32,271 nucleotides of DNA from a virus. The translations under genes and the position numbers were made by a program. Shown piece by piece: positions 9,001 to 16,562 of this stretch (the stretch's first letter is position 1; every line of letters starts with the position of its first letter). Where the stretch lies: positions 1-32,271 of the IMG/VR virus record IMGVR_UViG_3300033145_001746, one strand, 5' to 3'. The notes beneath the pieces are model-generated. The model was not told where the DNA came from and did not search any database. It saw nothing but the letters and a program-made list of their open reading frames with translations.

Positions 9001-9424
9001 TGTTACCCTCCAGCAGGTTTATATTTGTTATCTTAGCAATATCCTCATCGATGAGAACCGCAAGTTCTTCAAAACCATTAGCATCTAAAACGTCTGCAAC
9101 TTTAACAAGATGTTGAAGAGCAAAATTAGCAGCAAGAACATCATCATCTAAAGCTGGCTGATCATCGGCCCTTTTGCCTTTAATACAGGCTGCCATCATT
9201 CTTGGTCGCCAATATCCTCTAGCTGCATCTGTATCAATTCCACGAGCATTATCAGGATTAAGTTCGTTTTTCAACTTCGCACAGTCTCCAGCAGCAGCAT
9301 CTACAGCATTTTTATATTCCTGTAGACTATGATACGTGGTTCTGGCAACCTTATCAATACCCAAGGTTTCGGCCATAGCTTCTAAAATCTCATCAGCATG
9401 AACGTTTTTAAGACTAAAAGTCAT
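8993..9424 (-). CDS. Small head-region protein, paralogue of downstream gene
   Basis: 143 residues. The start ATG directly follows the TAA of the upstream small gene, and the end overlaps the downstream paralogue by 8 bases. Residues 4-23 (SLKNVHADEILEAMAETLG) and 103-133 (LQHLVKVADVLDANGFEE...IDEDIAKI) match the 240-residue neighbour closely. The middles differ and this copy lacks the basic tail. IDKVA and HLVKVA fit the K-x-A pattern common in this window. The function is unknown; a structural or co-packaged head protein is inferred from its position directly after the scaffold gene. Confidence 0.84.
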   Translation of the reverse strand: MTFSLKNVHADEILEAMAETLGIDKVARTTYHSLQEYKNAVDAAAGDCAKLKNELNPDNARGIDTDAARGYWRPRMMAACIKGKRADDQPALDDDVLAANFALQHLVKVADVLDANGFEELAVLIDEDIAKITNINLLEGNND

Positions 9425-9604
9425 TTATTTTCCCCCGCGTTTTGTGCGTCCAGTATTTAAAACGCGTACTCTTTTATTTTTCTGAACTTCTATCGCTTGA
9501 TCAAAAAATTCGAAATATGCCTCAATTTCTTCAGGCAAAAGTCCAAATCCCGTAAGAGAAAATACTTCTTGATCAAATTCTTTTTTAGTAATTTTCATTT
9601 TCAT
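9425..9604 (-). CDS. Small basic hypothetical protein
   Basis: 59 residues from the ATG at 9604. A TTG one codon earlier (9607) is possible but unnecessary, since AAGGG lies just upstream. The centre is acidic and aromatic (PEEIEAYFEFFDQAIEV), and the last 15 residues are very basic (KNKRVRVLNTGRTKRGGK). It is the first gene after the hairpin that follows the protease-scaffold gene, and its stop touches the next ATG (TAA|ATG). No family is recognised. The AEP-like acidic helix followed by a basic tail would suit a small scaffold- or DNA-binding accessory, but nothing specific can be claimed. Confidence 0.72.
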   Translation of the reverse strand: MKMKITKKEFDQEVFSLTGFGLLPEEIEAYFEFFDQAIEVQKNKRVRVLNTGRTKRGGK

Positions 9605-9629
9605 CAACCCTTGGTTTACTTAAAGAAGT

Positions 9630-9656
9630 GATCTCGGGGAAAAATTCCCCGAGACC
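9630..9656 (-). terminator. Strong hairpin between scaffold gene and downstream genes
   Basis: On the minus-strand transcript GGTCTCGGGG pairs with CCCCGAGATC around a 7-base AATTTTT loop. This is a ten-pair stem with one G-U pair. The G-U becomes an A-C mismatch on the plus strand, which argues that the minus transcript is the functional one. There is no U-run after the stem, so it may be a processing site, a partial attenuator or a 3'-end stabiliser rather than a classical intrinsic terminator. It fills most of the 60-base gap after the protease-scaffold gene. Confidence 0.6.
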
Positions 9657-9664
9657 ATTTAAAA

Positions 9665-12600
9665 TTACCATAGTTTTGTTAACTGATTTGCCAAATTAAC
9701 AGGGCTACTCACACCCTCTCCCAAATCTTCGGAGCTAACACCCACATTGAGAGCTGGGGCAGCTGTCTTGATTTGAGCTGGCTTGGATACGCGGGAAAGA
9801 GCGCGCTTGAAAGATTCGAAGCTCTTACTGTCAAAGTTCATAATCTCATCCACTTGCTTATCTAAAGTGGGACGATCATCTTGAATCATTCCCTTTTCCT
9901 GCATGTCAAGGGCAATATCATATGCTCTACGCATTCTTAGGCGCTGCTCGTCGACACTAGCCTGTGCTTTCTTCTTGCTATATTCTTGAGTCAGTTCAGT
10001 TCCGAACTTAGTGCTTTCGGAATCTCCCTCACCAAAGTAACTCTTCCAATACTTTGCGGCCTCTGGATCAACGGCGAGAGCCTGAAGCTTCGCTTCGTTA
10101 TCTAGATCACTTAAAGTTAAGGAACCAGACTTAAGCAGACCAGCGATCTGATTCATGGCTTCTCTAACTTTTGGAAGGTTCTGAACTTGCTTCATGATTT
10201 CATCATGCTGCTCAACGATAGTCTCGAAGTATGCTCCCTTATCGGATGGGCTAGTATCTAGTCTTTCAAGATCATGCCCGCCACTTGGGTGAAACTGTCC
10301 TGGCATATCAGAGTCTACAGTTACAGATGGCTCTAGTTTGAGCTGATACTTCGCTCCAACTTCAGCAGCAGTTCTTTCACGCCATGCTTTGCGCGCGGCA
10401 GCTTCAGCACCTAGGTCACCAACTGGTACAGCTGGGCTATCTGCTTCCTGATCATCGGCAGCTAACTCTTCAGAGTCATCAGCCTCAGGCTCTAGATCAT
10501 CTAGCATCTGAGCTAATTCAAGCTCTACTCCATCCTGTGCTTCTTCTTCTCCAGGTAGCATTTCTTCTAGCTCTACTTCTGGTCCTTCTTCCTCAACCTC
10601 TAGAAGAGCTGGCTCTTCCATGTCACCCATTTCTTCGCCACCCTTAAGCTCGGCGATCTCTGCTCTAAGCTCGGCAACTTCAGACTTAAGTTCCTCAAGA
10701 TCATCACCCTCTTCGGCAAACATCTCGTCACCCTCTTCTGCTTCACGAACTAACTCACGACGCTTGGTGGCACGTGCCTGGAGAAGATTTTCTAGAAGAA
10801 GCTCTGCCTTGCTCTTCTTGCTCTTCTTGCTATCTTTCTTACTATCTTTCTTACTGTCTTTCTTACTGTCTTTCTTACTATCCTTCTTACTATCTTTCTT
10901 GCTACCCTTCTTACTATCTTTCTTGCTACCCTTATTTTTCTTACTCTCTATAGCTTTCTCAAGAGCTGGAGGCAACTTACCCTTGCCCTTCTTTTCCTTT
11001 TTACTTTCCTTCTCATCACCATCACTCTTCTTGGCAGCACCGACGATAAGAGCAGCTTCCTTGCGAAGCTCGGCATTCTCGTTTAGAGCCTCAGTGGTTA
11101 GGCGAAGAAGCTCAGCTGTTACAACATCTCCGGCACCCTTACCGGCCTTAAAGCGACTTTCAAGAGACTCAGCTAGCATAGCTAGTTCGTCTGCACTCTC
11201 ATCTAGACCAGAGTATACTTCCTTTACGTCAGAGATAACTTCTGCAACAGCAAGCTGTTCAGCATCATCATCTGCGTCGTCATCATCATCTGCGTCGTCA
11301 TCTGCCTCGGCTCCACCAACATCGGGAAGTTCCGAACCTTCGGACTGACCAGAAAGTTCCTGGGTGGCATCTTCTAGGTCACCAAGATTTTGCTCAGCTT
11401 TCTGTAGACTATCAGACAAAGCTTCTAGAGCTGAGGCTACAGGATCTTTGTCTCCAACATCTGGTTTCTCTTCATCACCAGCTTCAGGAAGTTCTGGCAT
11501 CTCAGGCATGTCAGGCATGTCTCCACCGGCAGGTGCGGGTGGTGCAGCTGGAGGTGGTACTGGGGGCTCAGCGGTCTTTACGAGATCGCCCTTAAGAAGC
11601 CAAGCAACCTTATCAAAACCATCTTCTCTAATGGAACGTAGAACTTCACGTCCCCATTGCTTACTGGCAAGAACTTCCCAGTTCTGGGCTAGTTCATCTT
11701 CATAGATCTCTTTACCAGTAGCCTGGAGGATCTTGTCTGGACCAGCATAAATTTCCCAGCGAGAGTTGTCTTTATCTATAATAGTTCTATCTTCATTCTT
11801 GTAAGCAAGAACGAACTTAGCACGAAGCTGAGCGCGGAGAAGCTTTTTCTTGAGAGCTTCATCGGGTCCAGTACTTTCATAACCAGGATGCATTCCGTCA
11901 TTACCGGATTCCATTCCCTGACCTTCCATCTGCTTGTCGCCATCAGTCTTTAGTTTGTCATTCAATGGATCGACTGGATAGGTTTGTGGCTCATTTATGC
12001 CACCGCCACCCTGAAAATACGCCTCTTTCTTAGTTCCTCTACCAACCATCTTGATGAGGTCTCTGGCATGCTGGATGGTGTCGTCATCTACTTTCTGATA
12101 GGTGCCATCATTACTTAATGAAATCACGGTACCATCTGGCATTTTTGCGACGGTCTTTGGGCCAGACTTGGTCTGTACTTGTTTACTGTCTAGGGTCTCG
12201 CCCTTCTCCTCGGCTTCTTTCATGAGCGCGTGTCTACGCGCCTTCCTTTCATCAAGCTCTGCTCTAGAAAGCATTTTCTTTAACGCTTCCTCGGACTGGC
12301 CAAAACTATCATAGCCTGGGTGTAGACCATCGTTCCCAGGCTCCATGCCCTGTCCTTCCATTTGCTTATCTCCCTTGGTCTTTAGCTGATCATTCAATGG
12401 ATCGACTGGATAGGTTTGTGGATCGTTCAAACCACCTCCGCCCTGATGATAAGCGGACTTTTGAAACATTGCACGACGGGCGGCTGCCCTTTGACGAAGC
12501 TCTTTGTCAGACATTGATTGCTCCTCCTTGTTTGTTGTAGCTTCCTGGACGCCCGTTGCCATGTCACGAAGTGAGTGCTCCATGCCGTCCAGCTTTTTAT

Positions 12601-13840
12601 TTATAGCGTTAATTTGTATACCTAAATCTAAATTACTCATTCTCATTACATCTGTTCTTTCTGGAGACCATTCAGGAGCACCAGTATCTGAATTAGATCC
12701 AGTGTATCCCTTTTGAGTATCTCCCATATCTGTAGTACTTGGCGTTGCGCTAGCGGGCTGTACTTCTACCGGATCGCCAGGATCGTTTACCAAACTGGAA
12801 ATAATCTCTTCAATTTGTTTGCGTACTCCTGGGTCAGTAGTATTATCTCTAGTTTCACTTAAATTTCTAATTGTCTTTGCCGTCTCCGGATCTATAGCAG
12901 CTTGTTTGCTAAAGGTCTGATTAGTTGCTGCTCTAATAGCTTCTCTAAGGTCTTCAACTTCAGCCTCTAGCCTAGCTAGCTCTCCAGGAGTAACACACCC
13001 GGCACTTTTAAGCTCAGATATTCTTTCTCCCTTCTCGTCAGAATATCTGTCAAGACTCGCGATAACACTTCTAAGTTGTGCGTTTGGATCGGCGCCGGTA
13101 ACAACTAGGCTAAGTTCAATTGGAGAAAGATCAATATTGATCTCTCCATAAGTTCTTTTCTGCCGAACACATGTACAATATTCGGATTCGATTCTCGCAA
13201 CATTTCCACAATCATAACAAATTGATTGGCCAACTGCTGTGCCCATGGAGACGTTTGTAGTATAACCTGTAGCAACCTTTCTAGCCAGATCAGGATAATT
13301 GATTTTGTCTAGAGCGCAAAGACCTATTACTCTTTTGTGTTTGTCGTCATAATATGTGTCAACTATAATACCACGGATTCCGTCAACAGAGCTGCTTTGA
13401 TGATCTTTACAAAGAGGCCGCCCGACCCATTTTCTATATGCTTTTTTTAACTCAGATTGAGGAAATATATCGCCGTTGTTGTTTTTATAAGGTTTAATAT
13501 TGGCATCACTACACTTCCACTTCCAAGATCCCCTGTCATTCACTACCCATTCCGCAACAATATCAGCGCCTTGAGCATCTTTTTTTATTTGACCACTTTC
13601 ATCAACTAATGATGCTTCCGCCGAATGTAACATCACACAGCTAAAATACAAAAAGTCTTTGGCTTTGGGCGCCACTCTCTTTAAATGTTCGGCATATTTA
13701 CAAAACCTCTTTTTTATATTAGTGTCAACACGAGATTTTTCTGGGTCAAATAGAAGTATTTTGGTATCGCTACTAATTTTATCTATAGAATGAATTTCAT
13801 TAGGAGTGAAACTAATTTCAGCATATTTAACTATTGCCAT
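9665..13840 (-). CDS. Prohead protease fused to a long scaffold-like protein
   Basis: 1391 residues. The first 260 resemble phage prohead proteases: a WVGRPLCKDH segment with probable catalytic His147, NVSMG with probable nucleophile Ser198, a Cys knuckle (C208, C211, C222, C224), and IELSLVVTGADPNA, the usual end of this fold. The rest resembles a scaffold: coiled coil (about 270-305), two copies of a Gly-rich module (462-530, 606-672), Pro/Met- and Asp-rich linkers (760-860), helices, a (SKKD)n tract (971-1010), acidic coiled coil (1045-1135), and a helical end like T4-type scaffolds. The protease family is normally a short separate protein, so the fusion is unusual. The start overlaps the upstream intein-nuclease gene by 14 bases. 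Expected role: assemble inside the prohead, then cut scaffold and other head proteins. Confidence 0.78.
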   Translation of the reverse strand: MAIVKYAEISFTPNEIHSIDKISSDTKILLFDPEKSRVDTNIKKRFCKYAEHLKRVAPKAKDFLYFSCVMLHSAEASLVDESGQIKKDAQGADIVAEWVVNDRGSWKWKCSDANIKPYKNNNGDIFPQSELKKAYRKWVGRPLCKDHQSSSVDGIRGIIVDTYYDDKHKRVIGLCALDKINYPDLARKVATGYTTNVSMGTAVGQSICYDCGNVARIESEYCTCVRQKRTYGEINIDLSPIELSLVVTGADPNAQLRSVIASLDRYSDEKGERISELKSAGCVTPGELARLEAEVEDLREAIRAATNQTFSKQAAIDPETAKTIRNLSETRDNTTDPGVRKQIEEIISSLVNDPGDPVEVQPASATPSTTDMGDTQKGYTGSNSDTGAPEWSPERTDVMRMSNLDLGIQINAINKKLDGMEHSLRDMATGVQEATTNKEEQSMSDKELRQRAAARRAMFQKSAYHQGGGGLNDPQTYPVDPLNDQLKTKGDKQMEGQGMEPGNDGLHPGYDSFGQSEEALKKMLSRAELDERKARRHALMKEAEEKGETLDSKQVQTKSGPKTVAKMPDGTVISLSNDGTYQKVDDDTIQHARDLIKMVGRGTKKEAYFQGGGGINEPQTYPVDPLNDKLKTDGDKQMEGQGMESGNDGMHPGYESTGPDEALKKKLLRAQLRAKFVLAYKNEDRTIIDKDNSRWEIYAGPDKILQATGKEIYEDELAQNWEVLASKQWGREVLRSIREDGFDKVAWLLKGDLVKTAEPPVPPPAAPPAPAGGDMPDMPEMPELPEAGDEEKPDVGDKDPVASALEALSDSLQKAEQNLGDLEDATQELSGQSEGSELPDVGGAEADDDADDDDDADDDAEQLAVAEVISDVKEVYSGLDESADELAMLAESLESRFKAGKGAGDVVTAELLRLTTEALNENAELRKEAALIVGAAKKSDGDEKESKKEKKGKGKLPPALEKAIESKKNKGSKKDSKKGSKKDSKKDSKKDSKKDSKKDSKKDSKKSKKSKAELLLENLLQARATKRRELVREAEEGDEMFAEEGDDLEELKSEVAELRAEIAELKGGEEMGDMEEPALLEVEEEGPEVELEEMLPGEEEAQDGVELELAQMLDDLEPEADDSEELAADDQEADSPAVPVGDLGAEAAARKAWRERTAAEVGAKYQLKLEPSVTVDSDMPGQFHPSGGHDLERLDTSPSDKGAYFETIVEQHDEIMKQVQNLPKVREAMNQIAGLLKSGSLTLSDLDNEAKLQALAVDPEAAKYWKSYFGEGDSESTKFGTELTQEYSKKKAQASVDEQRLRMRRAYDIALDMQEKGMIQDDRPTLDKQVDEIMNFDSKSFESFKRALSRVSKPAQIKTAAPALNVGVSSEDLGEGVSSPVNLANQLTKLW
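10811..10930 (-). repeat. Ser-Lys-Lys-Asp/Gly codon repeat
   Basis: About ten tandem 12-bp units encode SKKD, with SKKG variants, at residues 971-1010 of the protease-scaffold protein. The tract sits between two strongly acidic regions, giving a positive block within an otherwise acidic chain. It is similar in sequence and codons to the (SKKE)n tail at 8281-8430. Confidence 0.92.
11825..12457 (-). repeat. Duplicated module in the protease-scaffold gene (two copies)
   Basis: The segments 12251-12457 and 11825-12025 encode two copies of a module of about 68 residues. Both begin KxAYxQGGGG and share PQTYPVDPLND, DKQMEGQGME, GNDG and HPGY, then EALKK. DNA identity is high in places (for example TCATTCAATGGATCGACTGG in both). 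Each copy is directly preceded by a K-x-A step (QKSA, KKEA), which is where a prohead protease could cut if that pattern is its site. Confidence 0.9.
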
Positions 13841-15425
13841 TTAATAATTCTCCCACTTTTTTAGTTATCCAATCTTTATTTTTCCAACTTTCATTATAAG
13901 CAATTCTTAATAATGTAATATTTTGTTTCTCACATTCTTGGTTTTTTATCATATCCATTTGCTGTGTATACTGTAATTTGTTGCCCTCAAAATGCTGTTT
14001 GCCATCAAATTCTATAGCAAAATCAAGACTTTTACAATATATATCTAACTCCATAGGGTAACCAGTATTAGGATTTCTTATTATTGTTCTATCATTAAAA
14101 GTCCAGTTATAATTATTATATTTATCTTTTATTGTACAAAATATAAAATTTTGCGGGTAAGATAAATATCCTTTATTGACATAGCCAAAATAATTAGCGG
14201 CTCGATTTTTGAACGCAAGCGGATCATACACTTTTCTTCTACATACGGTTGAACAAAACTTTTTACAACCAATCTTATTCTTTATGTTTTTGCCGCAAGA
14301 TTTACATTTAAGTTCGTAACGCCAAGATGGCTTACCTATCCTTGTTGTTCTACACTTATAACATATGTCACTTTGTGACAACGACATAATTTTTTTACAT
14401 TCAGCGCAATTTGAACATATATTTATATAATTTTTATTATTATTTGACTTAACAGCATACCCATTCGCTATAACGCCATCGTCTATATCTAATTTAAAAC
14501 TATTTCCACTTATTGTGCTAATCTTTTTTATGGAAAAAAGTATGTTGCCATCAAAATTTCTATACTTTCCTTTACCTTCTATATTCGTATTCTTGCTCAA
14601 AAACTTATGATATAGTTTGTCGCCACAACCACCATTTATAACAAATCTAGAATTTGAAAAACCTTCTGTTAAGCAATATGGTATCCCAAGTCTGGACAAG
14701 ATAAATGATATAGATTCGGTCATAAATTTTGAATTAGTGCTTCCTATAATGGTGTTAAACTTTGTGTGTACGCCTTTGTTAGAAAACCAACCCTTTAAAA
14801 ACTCCAGTTGCAGGTTCTTGTCCATCCATATAACATCTGACGACAATCTTTTCTCTTTACTTGAAACTCCTGGCACATACACCATAAAAAAGTCTACTAT
14901 ATTTTTACCAGAAACGCTTATTAACTTGTTATCTTTTCTAACAGAAGCGTTAGCAAAAGATTTTTCAATCATACGTTTTACTTCACCCTGGTGTTTCGAG
15001 AAAAAAGTAAGAGAACTGGGCCTATTATACTTATATAAAACTCTGCCGTTTGAAGCAAATAAACCTAAAAGCCAAGCCTGTTGTTTAGATACCAAAAAAT
15101 TATTTATCTGTGTTGTTTTCGGACTCATAATATAAAACCCTTTATTAACAACACTTTCTATAATACGACTGCTCTTCAAATCCTTATTTGGTCTTCTACA
15201 GTTGTTTTTGTCCAATGTTAAAAATTCAGTATTTTTGCCGCATGTGATGGGGCGACCATGACGAACTTCTATTTTAACTAGTAGTTCTTGTTTCTTCATT
15301 TCAATGTTTCGCGCCCTTACTATGTTGCCACTGGTACTTATAATTAAATCTTCTGTTGTTATATTTTCAATATTCTTAAAACTACCATCAAACAGTAGTA
15401 TTTTCGTTTCTACCCCAAGAATCAT
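13827..15425 (-). CDS. Degenerate intein with decayed LAGLIDADG and a C-terminal Vsr-like nuclease
   Basis: 532 residues. Residues 2-72 look like the N-terminal half of an intein/Hint fold (GVETKILLFDG..., then GRPITCGKNTEFLTL). Residues 307-330 look like its C-terminal half (FKLDIDDGVIANGYAVKSNN). The first residue is Met, not Cys or Ser, and the block B His is absent, so splicing is unlikely. The LAGLIDADG-like segments LLGLFASNG (119-127) and FLKGWFSNKG (209-218) have lost their acids. Four Cys-pair knuckles follow (337-395). Then comes a PD-(D/E)xK/Vsr-like domain (455-510): MELDIYC, AIEFDGKQHF, a D-x-x-K region and LLRIAY. An in-frame TGA two codons upstream fixes the start. The end overlaps the protease-scaffold start by 14 bases and contains a GGGAG ribosome site for it. 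Probably a free-standing homing endonuclease that reuses a dead intein. Confidence 0.8.
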   Translation of the reverse strand: MILGVETKILLFDGSFKNIENITTEDLIISTSGNIVRARNIEMKKQELLVKIEVRHGRPITCGKNTEFLTLDKNNCRRPNKDLKSSRIIESVVNKGFYIMSPKTTQINNFLVSKQQAWLLGLFASNGRVLYKYNRPSSLTFFSKHQGEVKRMIEKSFANASVRKDNKLISVSGKNIVDFFMVYVPGVSSKEKRLSSDVIWMDKNLQLEFLKGWFSNKGVHTKFNTIIGSTNSKFMTESISFILSRLGIPYCLTEGFSNSRFVINGGCGDKLYHKFLSKNTNIEGKGKYRNFDGNILFSIKKISTISGNSFKLDIDDGVIANGYAVKSNNNKNYINICSNCAECKKIMSLSQSDICYKCRTTRIGKPSWRYELKCKSCGKNIKNKIGCKKFCSTVCRRKVYDPLAFKNRAANYFGYVNKGYLSYPQNFIFCTIKDKYNNYNWTFNDRTIIRNPNTGYPMELDIYCKSLDFAIEFDGKQHFEGNKLQYTQQMDMIKNQECEKQNITLLRIAYNESWKNKDWITKKVGELLNGNS

Positions 15426-15570
15426 TATTCACTATCCTTTTTCTTCCTTTTTCTTCCTCAACGACTGGCTCTTCGTCTTTTTTTTCAGGTTTCTCTACAT
15501 CTTTCCACCCACTTTCTTTATCTTTATAGATATAATCTATTGTTCCCTCAGAACGTTTAATGATCATCAT
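15388..15570 (-). CDS. Small charged hypothetical protein, 3' end possibly frameshifted
   Basis: 60 residues from the ATG at 15570, which overlaps the upstream stop as ATGA. An earlier ATG at 15585 is possible. The chain begins MMIIKRSEGTIDYIY and becomes a Lys/Glu/Pro-rich tail. The last 38 bases overlap the intein-like gene in another frame. Near the end (15436-15455) a 10-base unit, CCTTTTTCTT on the plus strand, is present twice in tandem. With one copy removed, the frame would end in TAG six bases before the intein-like gene's ATG. The present tail may therefore be an artefact of a recent duplication. No family recognised. Confidence 0.6.
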   Translation of the reverse strand: MMIIKRSEGTIDYIYKDKESGWKDVEKPEKKDEEPVVEEEKGRKRIVNNDSWGRNENTTV

Positions 15571-16190
15571 CCCTCCAACATACAAATAAGTCTGGCTCTT
15601 CTGCGAATGCGCCCACGAATACTGCCAACCTTTTTAGAACCCAAGATGTTTCGCTCAAAGTGTGGTCTCAATTGTTTCTCAATAATGTTTTCTATACTTT
15701 GGATTATCTTTTCAGCTTTCTTAGAAATTCCAATAATAGATTTTATTTGGTCTTTGCTGTTAAAATCTTCAAATGCTTCCAAAAATTCCTCTATAAATTC
15801 TGAAAGCTGCTGCATCGCATCTTGCATAGCCATTTTAATTTGTCTTGTTGTGGTATCTTTTTCTAATGGAGCCATGAGATGAATTATACCTTTCTCAACT
15901 AACTCCATATCATCATTTTTCTTACCAGCAAACATAAAAATAAGATCGGTGTATTGGGCTTTTACCTCTTTTTGATATCTACGCAATAGATGTCGTATTT
16001 CAAAAAGAGCTGACGGATCAGCTCCCTCGTTTTTCTCTAGGACATTGATAAGCCGCTCATCGTGCTGTCGGGCAGCCCAAAGCTTGTTTAAAAATTCCTT
16101 GAAGGTTTTTAATACTTTTTTGGCTGCCGCTTTTTCTTCCTCAGATATATCAGAAGATCTTTGCGGTAGAAGAGCTACCTTTTTTACCAT
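15567..16190 (-). CDS. Helical hypothetical protein with basic C-terminus
   Basis: 207 residues from an ATG with an AGAGGA ribosome site. It follows the longest gene-free gap in the window and may start a transcription unit. The sequence is almost entirely amphipathic helix with long Glu/Lys stretches (for example AMQDAMQQLSEFIEEFLEAF). It ends in a basic segment (GRIRRRARLICML). No domain is recognised. Helical, coiled-coil-prone and close to the protease-scaffold gene, it could be a head-assembly or core protein. That is inference only. Confidence 0.8.
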   Translation of the reverse strand: MVKKVALLPQRSSDISEEEKAAAKKVLKTFKEFLNKLWAARQHDERLINVLEKNEGADPSALFEIRHLLRRYQKEVKAQYTDLIFMFAGKKNDDMELVEKGIIHLMAPLEKDTTTRQIKMAMQDAMQQLSEFIEEFLEAFEDFNSKDQIKSIIGISKKAEKIIQSIENIIEKQLRPHFERNILGSKKVGSIRGRIRRRARLICMLEG

Positions 16191-16286
16191 TTATCCTCTC
16201 ATTAAACATAAGTGTAACTGCCGTAAATCTATGAAATTTTATTAATAGATTCGCAATATTAGGATTCAATTAGTGTATGGATTTGA
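16191..16286 (-). other. AT-rich intergenic gap, possible promoter region
   Basis: This 96-base gap is the longest stretch without a gene in the window. On the minus strand it holds several A/T runs and a weak TTGAAT ... TTAATA pair 18 bases apart. This is too poor a match to call a sigma-70 promoter, and no T4-type late element (TATAAATA) is present. It ends in the AGAGGA ribosome site of the 207-residue gene. Confidence 0.3.
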
Positions 16287-16562
16287 CTAGTTAGGTTCAC
16301 CAGGATCATGGAAAAAGGGATTAACACCTACGCCACCGATTGGCTCCTCTGGCTTTACATCTCCCCGTAATCCAACGATATTTGAAGCAACAAAAGCATC
16401 GCTGGCTGCATCTTCTTCGGATAGCTCATCCTCATCTAATGTATAACGATTTTCTATAAGTTTATATAAAATTTCGTTAATATCAGCGGCAGACCGTACA
16501 AATCCACGGCTGTTTAGTGTATCTCTGAGCTTTGCTATAGCTATTATGTGTTTATCAATCAT
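16287..16562 (-). CDS. Small protein with the shared helical hairpin motif
   Basis: 91 residues. Its ATG overlaps the stop of the 726-residue gene as ATGA, a classic coupled pair. Residues 4-37 (KHIIAIAKLRDTLNSRGFVRSAADINEILYKL, shown here as one motif region) match the hairpin seen in many neighbours, with Gly at the turn and Ala-x-x-I/h-x-x-I in the second helix. An acidic stretch and a Gly/Pro-rich tail (GGVGVNPFFHDPGEPN) follow. The family is not recognised. It probably binds the same partner as the other hairpin proteins. Confidence 0.78.
   Translation of the reverse strand: MIDKHIIAIAKLRDTLNSRGFVRSAADINEILYKLIENRYTLDEDELSEEDAASDAFVASNIVGLRGDVKPEEPIGGVGVNPFFHDPGEPN

Noticed and set aside
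10811-10930. CRISPR-like direct repeats
   Set aside because: The units are 12 bp, contiguous and in frame with no spacers; they encode a protein repeat.
10620-11705. Long plus-strand frames rich in Ser and Leu
   Set aside because: They mirror the low-complexity Asp/Lys/Glu-rich scaffold on the minus strand; composition and lack of start signals mark them as shadows.
13740-15425. Similarity of ETKILLFDG (intein-like start) to DTKILLFDP (protease N-terminus) as evidence of a duplicated target
   Set aside because: Only eight residues match, the first is a common intein block A, and surrounding sequence does not align; chance is the simplest explanation.
16191-16286. Sigma-70 or T4-type late promoter
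   Set aside because: The best elements match poorly and no TATAAATA element is present; only a low-confidence note is justified.
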